A stretch of 64,000 bases of DNA from Enterococcus wangshanyuanii (lineage in GTDB: Bacteria; Bacillota; Bacilli; Lactobacillales; Enterococcaceae), in contig NZ_CP021874.1 of the NCBI RefSeq assembly GCF_002197645.1, forward strand, positions 2,294,001-2,358,000. Direction: 5' to 3'. Below are positions 19,771 through 28,623 of the stretch, piece by piece (position 1 is the first letter of the stretch; every line of letters begins with the position of its first letter). Both the position numbers and the translations under genes were made by a program. The notes below the pieces were generated by a model. It was not told where the DNA came from and did no database searches. It saw only the letters and a program-made list of their open reading frames with translations.

Positions 19771-20100
19771 TTAGTCCCCTTTCCTTCCGGCATTTCCTTT
19801 TAATAAAAGCAACGACAGTGTGACGATCAATACTATTCCTCCACTAACTAGTAAACTAATTTTCACCAATTCTCCCGTTTGCGGCAGGCGACCTACTGGT
19901 TTTTCTTTCGGTAGGAGCGATTTTTTTGATGAATCACTCGTTTGGTTTGGTGTTGTTTTCGCTTTACGCAGAACAACACCGGCATTCGTTTGTACTTGTC
20001 CACCCTCCTCAACAGCCCAAGCTTCATTGATCGTTCCAAAAGACAGGGCAAGAAAAATGATGGGGAGTAGGACGAACTGAATCTTATTTATTTGCTTCAT
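19771..20100 (-). CDS. Small LPXTG-anchored surface protein, locus 1
   Basis: This is a 109-residue sortase substrate with a signal peptide (about 1-29), a short mature part (EEGGQVQTNAGVVLRK), the motif LPQTGE, a membrane segment and a basic tail (KGNAGRKGD). Such short LPXTG proteins are a standard member of WxL clusters. It lies between the large lectin-WxL gene and WxL gene B. Locus 2 has a matching 114-residue protein with LPSTGE. Confidence 0.92.
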   Translation of the reverse strand: MKQINKIQFVLLPIIFLALSFGTINEAWAVEEGGQVQTNAGVVLRKAKTTPNQTSDSSKKSLLPKEKPVGRLPQTGELVKISLLVSGGIVLIVTLSLLLLKGNAGRKGD

Positions 20101-20116
20101 CGTAGTCTTTCCTCCA

Positions 20117-22570
20117 TCAATATGCTTCTTCTATTTGCCAAGTAAGAGTCGTTTCATAGTTACCAGTTTGTTTGATAGAGCCTACCGGCGCATTAAAACG
20201 TAAACCTTGTTTGTTCGGTCCCCAGGTTTCTTCGCTGATATCATATTTTCCAGAAGCTTGATGCTTAGAACGAAAAACTTCCTGCGCTTCCGTAGAAATC
20301 ACTTTTTCCGTATCCGCCGTTTGATAACTCAACGCATTCGGGAGTCGTTGTTGCTCATTTCCTGGAATGCTAAACTCTTGCGATTGTTTTAAGGTGATTT
20401 TCCATGTACCTAACGTTGAGCGGTTGTCCCAGATCACTAAGTGTTGGTCGTAGATTGGATCAGTAAATTTTTTATTTTGACCGCTCACTTTTTGATCGCC
20501 AAAATCGATCGTATTCGGTGCTGACTCGATAAACAACGTCCCTTTGAACGTATATTTACGTGAAACTCCTTCTGGTAAAATCAATAGATTCTTCTCATCA
20601 GATGGCGTTGTATCTTTGACATAATTTAACGCTTCTACAGCATTCAGTTTTTCCAAAAGTTCCTGATTTTTTGTTAAATCGATTTGTTCGGATACATTTG
20701 CTGCAAATGAAAAATCTTCAATGATCGGTTGGTTATTTTCATCAACAAAGCTGATTTTAACTGTGGCAAAGCTTTGTATCACTGTAACATTCAACGGCTT
20801 TTCTACTTTCTCCGCACCAGTGCCGAAAAATGCGGTGATCGGATAGACTCCTGGACCTGCTAATGCAGGCGGTTTAGGCAACGTGCCTAGTGAAAACGTC
20901 AATTGAGTGCTGTCTAATTCATTTGCTTCTACAACATTGTATTGCCAAAGCCTAAGTGCTCCTCTTTGATGAATAAGCGTCTCTAGATCTTGTTGTGTTT
21001 TCGGATACTCTTTCGCCGTTACACTGAGATCTTTTCCTTGAATAATATACTTATTGCTTTTGACCGTTGTTTGATCTTCTATAAAGAGTGGGATCGTTAT
21101 ATCACGGGCGTTTCCCTTTTCATCTGTAAGCGTCAGGATAAAACTGCTAGGGCCAACAGCGCTAACTATCTTTTCAATGTCCTGTCCGTTTTTTAAACGA
21201 ATGTCGATATTTTCCTTAGAGCTATAATCATCCTGATAATCCCAAAAGAACGGATCATACTCTTCCACTTCAGTGATTGCTTGTGTGTCTCCACGTTCAA
21301 TAAACGTTAGCTTCCCTAGACCAACCGGCGGGTCCAAGTCGTAGTTGATATCGTAGAATACCTTTTTCTCTGAGATCACATTTTTAGCCGTTGCTTTTGC
21401 AGTAAGTTCTAATTTTGCATTGGTCGTCAATTCAGTATCTTTTACTTTAAACTGAATATCGATTTTACTGTCAGTACTTGATAGATCTTTTCCTAACGAA
21501 AGCTCCAATGTATTATTAATATACGTAGGCGTAACGGCTGCCCCATTTAAACGAAATGTTCCTTGCTGATAGACCTGATTTTTATCTAATTCAAATGAGA
21601 ATACAGGTTTTATCATGTTTTGTTTACCACCATTGTATTGACCAGTGTAATGAACAGTCACTTCAGAATCTTGTGTGATACTTTGAATTTTTTGGCCATT
21701 ATTATCCATGAAATCCACCGTTTCAGTATAATTGACCAAACCTGGAACTGATTTGAATGCAACGATCGCTTTTTCCGAAAGAGCACCGGTATATCCTGTA
21801 AATCCCCAATACACATTATCCGTACCAAAAGTATCTTTGGTTATCGATACTGTGACAGGATCTAGATCCCCAAATATATACGTAAGCTCCCCAATATTAC
21901 TCGTGTTCCATGCTTTCCATTGCAACTTTAGTAAACGCCACTGCCCATCTCCAAGCTTAAAGGTTGGATACTGCAGACCAGAATGGTTAATTCCTGTGAT
22001 CGTTGTATAAGGACTTGTATATTTATAGGAAGAAATCTTGTCTGGAAAAGAATAGGCAATATGTCCTTTATCCATATTTTTGCTAAGACCAGAATCATAG
22101 CTATCGCCGTTATAGTACGTGTCAAATTCAATCGCAAAACTATTTTTCAATTGTTGGCCACCGATTTTATTGGGTGCACTATAAACAACTCTATCGCCAT
22201 AAATCGACAAACCATTCCCAACTAAGCCCGAAAAATTAATCAGTTTTTCAGGATCATTATGCATCACAAACGCGACACCATCTGCGTCTCCGTCAAGATA
22301 GACGTACATTTCTGAATAAAAGTCTTTAGTCAAATCGATTTTATTCTGCTCAGTTGAAAAGATACTTCCGATTTGGCTAGGCTTTTTATCAGTGATCACT
22401 ACATTATTTCCTTCAACATAGCTATTCGCGCCTTTTGGTGTGACAAAAATCTGATCTAGAGGTATACTTTGAGGCGCATCAACATAGCCTAAAGCTTCTG
22501 CTTTTAATGGCACACATAAAACTCCTACAACGATAGCTAAAAAGAAAGATTTTTTGATTTTCTCTAGCAC
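20117..22570 (-). CDS. Large lectin-WxL surface protein, locus 1
   Basis: This 817-residue secreted protein has a signal peptide (about 1-27), then an L-type (legume-like) lectin domain (about 35-255) with YLDGDADGVAFVMHND and the Ca-site segment AIEFDTYYNGD, then beta-sandwich segments, and a C-terminal WxL-like domain (motifs WKI in TLGTWKITLKQS, and WQI in TTLTWQIEEAY). By inference it binds surface glycans. It is the first gene of the operon. The only in-frame start is GTG at 22570, 12 bases from a GGAGG that is ideally spaced for an out-of-frame ATG at 22577. Confidence 0.88.
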   Translation of the reverse strand: MLEKIKKSFFLAIVVGVLCVPLKAEALGYVDAPQSIPLDQIFVTPKGANSYVEGNNVVITDKKPSQIGSIFSTEQNKIDLTKDFYSEMYVYLDGDADGVAFVMHNDPEKLINFSGLVGNGLSIYGDRVVYSAPNKIGGQQLKNSFAIEFDTYYNGDSYDSGLSKNMDKGHIAYSFPDKISSYKYTSPYTTITGINHSGLQYPTFKLGDGQWRLLKLQWKAWNTSNIGELTYIFGDLDPVTVSITKDTFGTDNVYWGFTGYTGALSEKAIVAFKSVPGLVNYTETVDFMDNNGQKIQSITQDSEVTVHYTGQYNGGKQNMIKPVFSFELDKNQVYQQGTFRLNGAAVTPTYINNTLELSLGKDLSSTDSKIDIQFKVKDTELTTNAKLELTAKATAKNVISEKKVFYDINYDLDPPVGLGKLTFIERGDTQAITEVEEYDPFFWDYQDDYSSKENIDIRLKNGQDIEKIVSAVGPSSFILTLTDEKGNARDITIPLFIEDQTTVKSNKYIIQGKDLSVTAKEYPKTQQDLETLIHQRGALRLWQYNVVEANELDSTQLTFSLGTLPKPPALAGPGVYPITAFFGTGAEKVEKPLNVTVIQSFATVKISFVDENNQPIIEDFSFAANVSEQIDLTKNQELLEKLNAVEALNYVKDTTPSDEKNLLILPEGVSRKYTFKGTLFIESAPNTIDFGDQKVSGQNKKFTDPIYDQHLVIWDNRSTLGTWKITLKQSQEFSIPGNEQQRLPNALSYQTADTEKVISTEAQEVFRSKHQASGKYDISEETWGPNKQGLRFNAPVGSIKQTGNYETTLTWQIEEAY

Positions 22571-22619
22571 TTTTCATTTTCACCTCCTTTCTATAAAAGG
22601 TGGTCCCGATTTTGTACAT
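22479..22619 (-). other. Out-of-frame leader ORF with two strong start signals over the lectin gene start
   Basis: A 46-codon reading frame (MYKIGTTFYRKEVKMK...) starts at 22619 with GGAGG 10 bases upstream. A second in-frame ATG at 22577 has GGAGG 5 bases upstream. This frame is +1 relative to the lectin gene. Removing one A from the AAAA run at 22571-22574 would give MKVLEKIKKSFF, a natural signal-peptide start in frame with the lectin. Either a one-base insertion has moved the good start out of frame, or a leader peptide is made. Confidence 0.45.
22583..22590 (-). promoter_or_regulatory. Ribosome binding site with start-codon conflict
   Basis: AAAGGAGG is 5 bases from ATG 22577 (wrong frame for the lectin) and 12 bases from GTG 22570 (right frame). 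The spacing makes the in-frame start weak. Confidence 0.6.
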
Positions 22620-22685
22620 AACAAATAAGCCTCCTTTAATCAGAATAATTGACTTCAATAAGTGTCTTTGATTAAATAAATAAAA

Positions 22686-22714
22686 GATTCTTATTTTTAA
22701 ATCAAACGAGAAAT
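22686..22714. repeat. Left inversion core site, switch 1
   Basis: The site is two 11-base arms around the 7-base spacer TTAAATC: right arm AAACGAGAAAT, left arm ending TTCTTATTT. The reverse complement matches the site at 24207-24235 over ATTTCTCGTTTGATTTAAAA and one further A, followed by a single mismatch and AAGAA. The spacer there is GATTTAA, the exact reverse complement, so the two sites are inverted. It lies between the recombinase gene and WxL operon 1. Confidence 0.85.
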
Positions 22715-22755
22715 GTAGTGAATAATTACTGATTTGCAGGTATTCATTGGTCAAT

Positions 22756-22775
22756 TTGACGACGATTTTGACGGC
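22756..22775 (+). repeat. Arm-type integrase repeats, left end of switch 1
   Basis: TTGACGAC at 22756 and TTGACGGC at 22768 repeat with a 12-base period. Equivalent pairs lie inside the other three segment ends, all in the same plus-strand direction. Confidence 0.7.
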
Positions 22776-22820
22776 GCAGAAAAATATACTCCTAGATACT
22801 ATGTGAGTTGCTCCATTACA

Positions 22821-22860
22821 TTCAGGCCTTTAAATAACATTCGTTATTTAAAGGCCTGAA
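22821..22860. terminator. Perfect 18-bp palindrome after recombinase 1
   Basis: TTCAGGCCTTTAAATAAC and its exact reverse complement flank a 4-base loop (ATTC), about 26 bases after the recombinase stop codon. There is no T run, so it may be a structural block to read-through toward the WxL operon or a protein-binding site. Confidence 0.6.
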
Positions 22861-22886
22861 TAGATCTACTTTGAAAAAAACTCAAT

Positions 22887-23987
22887 CTAAAGCACTGCTA
22901 ATTTATCAATTGCCGCTCGTTGTTCTTCAAAAAAAGAATTAGTATATGTATCCAAAGTTAGTTTTATTGAGGAATGGCCTAATAAAGAACTGATTGCTGC
23001 AATATTTACCCCCAATTCAACACAACGAGTCGCAAAGGTATGGCGCAATGCATGGAAGGGCACGTTTAATAAACCTACTCTTTTTTTGATTTGTTCAAAT
23101 CTGTAACTAACGGTTCTAGGTTCAACAGAACCTTGACCGCTTGTTACAACAAACTCTGAAGTAGATTGTGTCTTAGCACTCAATAAAGCTTCTTTGATTT
23201 TTACAGACAGCGGGATCAACCGATTCGCATTTATCGTTTTTGGTGCTGTCTCGATGATTTTTGTGCGCACTTCTGATGATTTTGGCATAGCAATCCGCTG
23301 TTTCGTTCGTTGAACATGGATCACTGACTCTTCAAAATCAATATCTGACCACTTTAATGCACAGATTTCACCAATTCTCATCCCTGTTTCTAATGCCAAT
23401 AAAACTGGTAATCCCTTTTCTGACTTCATACTTTCAGCCTCTACCGCTTTTTGCTGTTTACGTGTCAAAGCATGAATCGTTTTCTTTTGGCTTTTAGGCA
23501 GTATCGTCCGTTCACAAGGGTTTAAGTAGATATAGCCGCGCTCTTTGGCAGCTTCTAAGCAACTTTTTAAAATTCGAAAAACAATCTGAACGGAACTCGC
23601 AGACAGTGACCGAGAGAGCTGATTTACTAATTTATCCATATCGAATGGTGTCACTTTTTCCAGTGGACGATGTCCTAACATGGGGAAAATATGTATTTGA
23701 AGGTTATTGCTATAGCTAGCATATGTGCTCTCTTTTAATCTAGGCGTCATGATGTCATTGAGCCAAATATTCGCCCAATCACCAAGGGTTCCGCGAAATT
23801 TTTTAGAAGAACCTAAATAAAACACAGTTGTCTGCGCTTTTTTCTCAATCAATTGTTCTTTAACTAAGCGATAGGAACGTGCGTAAATATAGCCATAGTG
23901 AATCGAGCCGTCTTTTTTACGCCCTTTAGGATAGCGACCTTCCCAACGTCCATCTTTCCTTTTATAAATATTCTCACCTTTAGCCAT
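22887..23987 (-). CDS. Tyrosine recombinase of switch 1 (Tn916-type integrase)
   Basis: This recombinase of about 366 residues has an N-terminal arm-binding domain (KGENIYKRKDGRWEGRYPKG), a core-binding SAM-like domain (about 65-165) and a catalytic domain with TGMRIGEICALKW (Arg I), HALRHTFATR (His-x-x-Arg), LLGHSSIKLT (His) and LDTYTN (Tyr nucleophile). All catalytic residues are present. Start ATG 23987 is chosen because GAAAGGG lies just before it. There is no xis, relaxase or other element gene nearby. The paralogue at 59087-60220 has the same position relative to WxL locus 2. Confidence 0.92.
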   Translation of the reverse strand: MAKGENIYKRKDGRWEGRYPKGRKKDGSIHYGYIYARSYRLVKEQLIEKKAQTTVFYLGSSKKFRGTLGDWANIWLNDIMTPRLKESTYASYSNNLQIHIFPMLGHRPLEKVTPFDMDKLVNQLSRSLSASSVQIVFRILKSCLEAAKERGYIYLNPCERTILPKSQKKTIHALTRKQQKAVEAESMKSEKGLPVLLALETGMRIGEICALKWSDIDFEESVIHVQRTKQRIAMPKSSEVRTKIIETAPKTINANRLIPLSVKIKEALLSAKTQSTSEFVVTSGQGSVEPRTVSYRFEQIKKRVGLLNVPFHALRHTFATRCVELGVNIAAISSLLGHSSIKLTLDTYTNSFFEEQRAAIDKLAVL

Positions 23988-24012
23988 AATGATCATGCCC
24001 TTTCATAAAATA

Positions 24013-24032
24013 GTGACGGCGGATTTGACGGC
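24013..24032 (+). repeat. Arm-type integrase repeats, right end of switch 1
   Basis: GTGACGGC at 24013 and TTGACGGC at 24025, 12-base period, just upstream of the recombinase start. Same direction as the pair at 22756-22775. Confidence 0.7.
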
Positions 24033-24070
24033 GGGAAAAAATACTCGCTTTAAAACTGAAAAACCGCCCG

Positions 24071-24112
24071 TTTTATCATTTTTTTAATAAAAATCGTAAA
24101 AAAATGATAAAA
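24071..24112. repeat. Perfect 16-bp inverted repeat upstream of recombinase 1
   Basis: TTTTATCATTTTTTTA and its reverse complement surround a 10-base loop, in the region that would be the recombinase mRNA leader. It could form a hairpin or a binding site. Role unknown. Confidence 0.5.
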
Positions 24113-24140
24113 GAATTGATTACTTTCTCTCTTTAAACTA

Positions 24141-24169
24141 TTGATTTATTTTTAACAAAGCCATACAAT
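24141..24169 (+). promoter_or_regulatory. Outward promoter of switch 1
   Basis: TTGATT, exactly 17 bases, TACAAT. It is inside the segment, about 40 bases from the right core site, and directed outward (right). In this orientation it reads into gene-free DNA and the terminator at 24425-24473. After inversion it would drive WxL operon 1. I found no comparable promoter directed at the operon in the present left end. Confidence 0.65.
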
Positions 24170-24206
24170 GTACTTAGCTTTTGATTATTTATTCTCAAAT
24201 AAAAAT

Positions 24207-24235
24207 ATTTCTCGTTTGATTTAAAAACAAGAAAT
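24207..24235. repeat. Right inversion core site, switch 1
   Basis: Arms ATTTCTCGTTT and AAACAAGAAAT (one mismatch when paired) flank the spacer GATTTAA. It is the inverted partner of 22686-22714. Confidence 0.85.
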
Positions 24236-24424
24236 ATTTTATTTTTTTACAAAAAAAATTTAACTCATTATTCTTATCTAACAAATATGTCATGAATTCT
24301 CTTTTTTAAATCTATAAGCAACCCATAACAATGATTATATAACAAAAAATAATAAATAAAATATCGTTTTCTATCGTTTCATGTCAACTTACAAAAATGA
24401 TAGAAGTAAATACGCTTAAAAATA
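24236..24424. other. Gene-free AT-rich stretch between switch 1 and the rpoZ terminator
   Basis: No coding region, RNA gene or clear promoter is visible here. Transcripts from the outward promoter in the present orientation would cross it and stop at the following terminator. Confidence 0.6.
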
Positions 24425-24473
24425 AAAAAACGAAGAATGAAAATCATAAAAAGATTTTCACTCTTCGTTTTTT
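24425..24473. terminator. Bidirectional terminator downstream of rpoZ and facing switch 1
   Basis: AAAAAACGAAGAATGAAAATC pairs with the matching 3' arm ending CTTCGTTTTTT (one mismatch), loop of 7. It ends gmk-rpoZ on the minus strand and would end a transcript leaving switch 1 on the plus strand. Confidence 0.88.
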
Positions 24474-24505
24474 AATCTTGAAACTTATTGTTAAGTTTAG
24501 GTATA

Positions 24506-24811
24506 TTAAAGACTCTTCTCTTCGCGAATGCGGTTTTCAAGTTCCTTTTGTTCTTGTTCACGTCTCATTTTTTGTTCTTCTTTTGCTAAACGCATTCTTT
24601 CACGTTTCTCTTCTGGTCTAGGATCATTGATCACTGTTGCAGCATCGATTTCTTCAAGCGCTTGTCCAACGCTTTTAACTGATTCAAAGCTTTCCAGTGT
24701 TGGCTGTGCTCCTTCATCTAATTCATGTGCACGTTTACTCGCTAAGATCACAAGTGAGTATTTTGATGGTACTTCTTTTAATAATGAGTCAATAGATGGT
24801 TTCAACATCAT
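24506..24811 (-). CDS. rpoZ: DNA-directed RNA polymerase omega subunit
   Basis: This 101-residue protein stabilises RNA polymerase assembly. The start [31 protein letters not shown] is the omega signature ([15 protein letters not shown] segment), followed by a charged helical C-terminus. It lies 4 bases after gmk on the same strand, the conserved gmk-rpoZ pair. priA, normally the next gene, is displaced by the inserted sigma/WxL/switch region. Confidence 0.95.
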   Translation of the reverse strand: MMLKPSIDSLLKEVPSKYSLVILASKRAHELDEGAQPTLESFESVKSVGQALEEIDAATVINDPRPEEKRERMRLAKEEQKMRREQEQKELENRIREEKSL

Positions 24812-24815
24812 AAGG

Positions 24816-25789
<974 letters not shown>

Positions 25790-27235
25790 ATGCCTACGTT
25801 CAAAAAACAATTACCTCTAATCATTTTTTTCTCATTACTTCTGTGCTTTTTGATTGGGAATCAACAACAAGTAGCAGAAGCTGTCACCAACGAAACAGAT
25901 TTTACAGAAAATCCTAAATATCCTATCAAAGACGGCTATCGACCAAAAGCCTCGATCGTCATCGACGCTGGCTCTGGTCAAATCTTATGGGAAGATCAGC
26001 CTGATTTGTCTTGGAGCCCTGCAAGTATCGCAAAAGTCATGACAATGTACTTAGCATTTGAAGCAATGGAGCATGGCAAATTTTCATTAGATACTACGGT
26101 CACAGCTACAGAAAAATATGTAAATATTTCTCAGCTATACGCTTTGAGCAACAATAAAATCTCTTTAGGTGTTGACTATCCCGTTCGAGATTTGCTCACC
26201 ATGATTGCAGTTCCTTCTTCAAATGTCGCAACATTGATGCTGGCAAATCTAGTAACAGATGGTGATGAAACCAGCTTCATTCATCGGATGAATGAGAAGG
26301 CAGCTGAGCTAGGTATGGAAAATACGACGTACTTCAACTGCAGCGGTGCACAGATCAGTGCTTTTGACGGGTATTATCAAGCAGACGGAATCGATCCTGA
26401 CGGAGACAACAAATCAACTGCACGCGATTTAGCAGTTTTAGCTTACCATCTAATCAAAAACTATCCCGATGCACTACAGTTCACAAGTAAGCCTGTAGTC
26501 ACAACGATGGAAAATACACCTTATGAGGAAACCTTTGAGACCTATAATTACTCTTTACCAGGAGCTCGATATGGCTATGAAGGAGTTGACGGACTAAAAA
26601 CTGGATCAAGTCCAACTGGCGGATTCAACTATATTGCCACAGCAAAAAAAGGAGAGGTTCGTCTCATTGAAGTTATTTTAGGCGTCGGTGACTGGTCGGA
26701 CCAAGAAGGAGAGTATGAACGTCATATTGCCGGAAATGCAATTTTAGATAATGCCTTCTCAGCCTATGAGTATAAAAAATTACTGAATAAAGGTGCTAAC
26801 ACGGTCAATCAAAAAGAACTTACCTTGGAACAGGATTTTTACGGCTTCGTGAAAAAAGGTACGGAGCCTCATTTCATCACAGAAAATGGTAGCTTGAGTC
26901 TTGCTAGCGAATTGGGCCAAGTTTCTCCAAAACTACCCGTTCAAACTGTCCACTATCAAGAAAAACAAACAACTGCCCAAGAAACGACCAAGAAGAAACA
27001 GGAACAAAAGAAGACTTCCTTCTTCCCGTTTGAAAAAGACACACTCAACTATTGGATCAGCGGGATTCTGACCTTTTTAGGTATTCTATTCTTTGTGTTT
27101 TCCCGCTTATTTAGAAAACGTATTTCAGGGACACGCCGAAGTAGTCGGACAGTAGGTACGTTTATGACTCGTTCATTCGTTGTTTTCGGCTTTATCTTTA
27201 TACTCGGGGCTGTCAGCGTTTGGTTCTTTTTATAG
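25790..27235 (+). CDS. Serine-type D-Ala-D-Ala carboxypeptidase (PBP5/DacA family), paralogue 1
   Basis: This 481-residue secreted and membrane-anchored enzyme trims the terminal D-Ala of peptidoglycan stem peptides. It has a signal peptide (about 1-31), SxxK motif SIAK (Ser79, Lys82), SSN (in VPSSNVAT) and KTG (DGLKTGSSPTGG). A C-terminal part has an Arg/Lys-flanked membrane segment at about 420-437 and another hydrophobic segment at the end, rather than the amphipathic anchor usual in PBP5. It closely matches the 481-residue paralogue at 31039-32469. Monocistronic, with a strong terminator. Confidence 0.93.
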   Translation: MPTFKKQLPLIIFFSLLLCFLIGNQQQVAEAVTNETDFTENPKYPIKDGYRPKASIVIDAGSGQILWEDQPDLSWSPASIAKVMTMYLAFEAMEHGKFSLDTTVTATEKYVNISQLYALSNNKISLGVDYPVRDLLTMIAVPSSNVATLMLANLVTDGDETSFIHRMNEKAAELGMENTTYFNCSGAQISAFDGYYQADGIDPDGDNKSTARDLAVLAYHLIKNYPDALQFTSKPVVTTMENTPYEETFETYNYSLPGARYGYEGVDGLKTGSSPTGGFNYIATAKKGEVRLIEVILGVGDWSDQEGEYERHIAGNAILDNAFSAYEYKKLLNKGANTVNQKELTLEQDFYGFVKKGTEPHFITENGSLSLASELGQVSPKLPVQTVHYQEKQTTAQETTKKKQEQKKTSFFPFEKDTLNYWISGILTFLGILFFVFSRLFRKRISGTRRSSRTVGTFMTRSFVVFGFIFILGAVSVWFFL

Positions 27236-27304
27236 TCTGAAAAAGCCAGAAAAAAAGTGAATTGAGCTCTTAGACGACTCCGCATTCCCCAGTAGAGAAT
27301 TATT

Positions 27305-27350
27305 AAAAAAGCACTTCAAATTTATTTTACTAAATTTGAAGTGCTTTTTT
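27305..27350. terminator. Bidirectional terminator after carboxypeptidase 1
   Basis: A perfect 20-base stem (AAAAAAGCACTTCAAATTTA and its complement) with a 6-base loop and T runs on both strands, between convergent genes. Confidence 0.93.
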
Positions 27351-27374
27351 ATTGTAAGCTTTGTTCATCGTTCC

Positions 27375-27662
27375 TTAAAAGCCCATATTGGACAGCGTGT
27401 TCACAACTCCCATGATCTCATCATGGCGTTTGATTTGTTTATCCACAGGTCCGTCAACTTCCTCTACATCGATTCGAACAACAAAACGACGATTCAGCGA
27501 TACGAAAGTATCTTCATTGATCCGAATATTCAGGATTTCTTCCGTAAATGACTCACATGCGTCCTGCCAGACGTCAAACGCGTCTTTTTCTGATATAACT
27601 TCTCTTTTTACAACAGACTTCCCGCTTAATTCATGGAAAGTAACATCATAGTAGTTTGACAT
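27375..27662 (-). CDS. DUF1827 family protein
   Basis: This is a 95-residue acidic cytoplasmic protein, starting MSNYYDVTFHELSGKSVVKR. It fits the small DUF1827 family of enterococci and relatives, which has no assigned function. No signal peptide or membrane segment. It stands alone between convergent carboxypeptidase 1 and yicC. Confidence 0.75.
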   Translation of the reverse strand: MSNYYDVTFHELSGKSVVKREVISEKDAFDVWQDACESFTEEILNIRINEDTFVSLNRRFVVRIDVEEVDGPVDKQIKRHDEIMGVVNTLSNMGF

Positions 27663-27722
27663 ATGCTTTCACCTCTTCCTCTTCATTATACCGCTAACTG
27701 ATTCAATCACCAAAAATTTATT

Positions 27723-28607
27723 TTATTCGACATTTTGAATCTGTTCGCGAATTTTTTCTAAAATCGTCTTCATCTGAACCACGATATTCTTGATCTCGAT
27801 TGGACTTGATTTCGAACCGATCGTATTGACTTCGCGATTCATTTCCTGAATCAGAAAATCCAGTTCTCGGCCAACAGGCTCTGTTTGTAATAGCAACGCC
27901 TGCAATTTATCAATATGAATCACTAAGCGGTCCAGTTCCTCATGGATATCTCCTTTTTCAAGAAGGATCGCCATTTCGGTCAACAGACGGCTCTCTTCGA
28001 CTTGAGTGCCTAACCATTCATTCAATCTAGCTTCAAATTTTTCTCGATAGTCTTTTTCGTAGACATCGACAAATCCAGTCAGTTCTTTGACTAACTTGAT
28101 AAATTCCTGTCCATACCCAGTTAGCACTTGCTGAATTTGTTGTCCTTCCTGTAATCGACTAGCATCTATCTTCTCTACTGCCTGCTTCACGATTTCTAAA
28201 ACAAGTGCGCCGAATCCTTCATCAGCTTTTTGTTTTTCTGACACTTCAACATAATCAGGATTGTTTAGCAGCTGCTCGATACTTCTACCAGGTTCAAATG
28301 TTGCATTGGGATACGCGGCAGACAGCTCCTGCTCAATTTCACCTAACAGCTGATGGATCAGCTGCCAATGAACATGTACCTCTTGATTACTGCTGCCGGT
28401 TTGCTTGATGTTGATATACGCTTCTATTCTTCCACGCTGTAGTGTTTGCTTCATTAATTGGCGAATTGCCATTTCATGGGGATTGAGTTCTTTAGGCATC
28501 CTTAACTGGATGTCCAAAAAGCGTTGGTTGACGCTCTTGATTTCCACATCGATTTGATAACGATCATTTAAAAATGTTTCTTTTCCAAATCCGGTCATAC
28601 TTTTCAT
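27723..28607 (-). CDS. yicC: YicC/YloC family endoribonuclease
   Basis: This 294-residue protein starts MKSMTGFG and ends with the conserved EMNREVNTIGSKSSPIEIKNIVVQMKTILEKIREQIQNVE block, both family signatures. Family members are endoribonucleases. In Firmicutes yloC lies upstream of gmk-rpoZ, as it does here, apart from the inserted carboxypeptidase and DUF1827 genes. Its start is 16 bases after the ydbC-like stop. Confidence 0.92.
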   Translation of the reverse strand: MKSMTGFGKETFLNDRYQIDVEIKSVNQRFLDIQLRMPKELNPHEMAIRQLMKQTLQRGRIEAYINIKQTGSSNQEVHVHWQLIHQLLGEIEQELSAAYPNATFEPGRSIEQLLNNPDYVEVSEKQKADEGFGALVLEIVKQAVEKIDASRLQEGQQIQQVLTGYGQEFIKLVKELTGFVDVYEKDYREKFEARLNEWLGTQVEESRLLTEMAILLEKGDIHEELDRLVIHIDKLQALLLQTEPVGRELDFLIQEMNREVNTIGSKSSPIEIKNIVVQMKTILEKIREQIQNVE

Positions 28608-28623
28608 TGACAGGGTGTCCTTC

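Larger units (their letters stand above)
22700..24221. mobile_element. Candidate invertible promoter segment of WxL locus 1 (switch 1)
   Basis: A ~1.52 kb segment is bounded by inverted core sites and holds a single tyrosine recombinase gene, a pair of 12-base-period arm repeats near each end and an outward promoter (24141-24169). As sequenced, the promoter reads right, away from the WxL operon, toward the terminator at 24425-24473. Inversion would place it about 165 bases upstream of the lectin-WxL start. No excisionase or cargo gene is present, which favours inversion over mobility. Inversion itself is inferred, not observed. Confidence 0.78.

Noticed and set aside
22479..22754. A 91-codon minus-strand frame across the left core site of switch 1
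   Set aside because: It runs through the inversion site and has no start signal at its 5' end. Only the part from 22619 has ribosome binding sites, and it overlaps the signal-peptide region of the lectin gene in another frame.
22700..24221. Reading the two integrases as remnants of integrated conjugative or phage elements with attL/attR
   Set aside because: Attachment sites of an integrated element are direct repeats. Here the core sites, including the spacers, are inverted, and no cargo, excisionase or conjugation gene is present.
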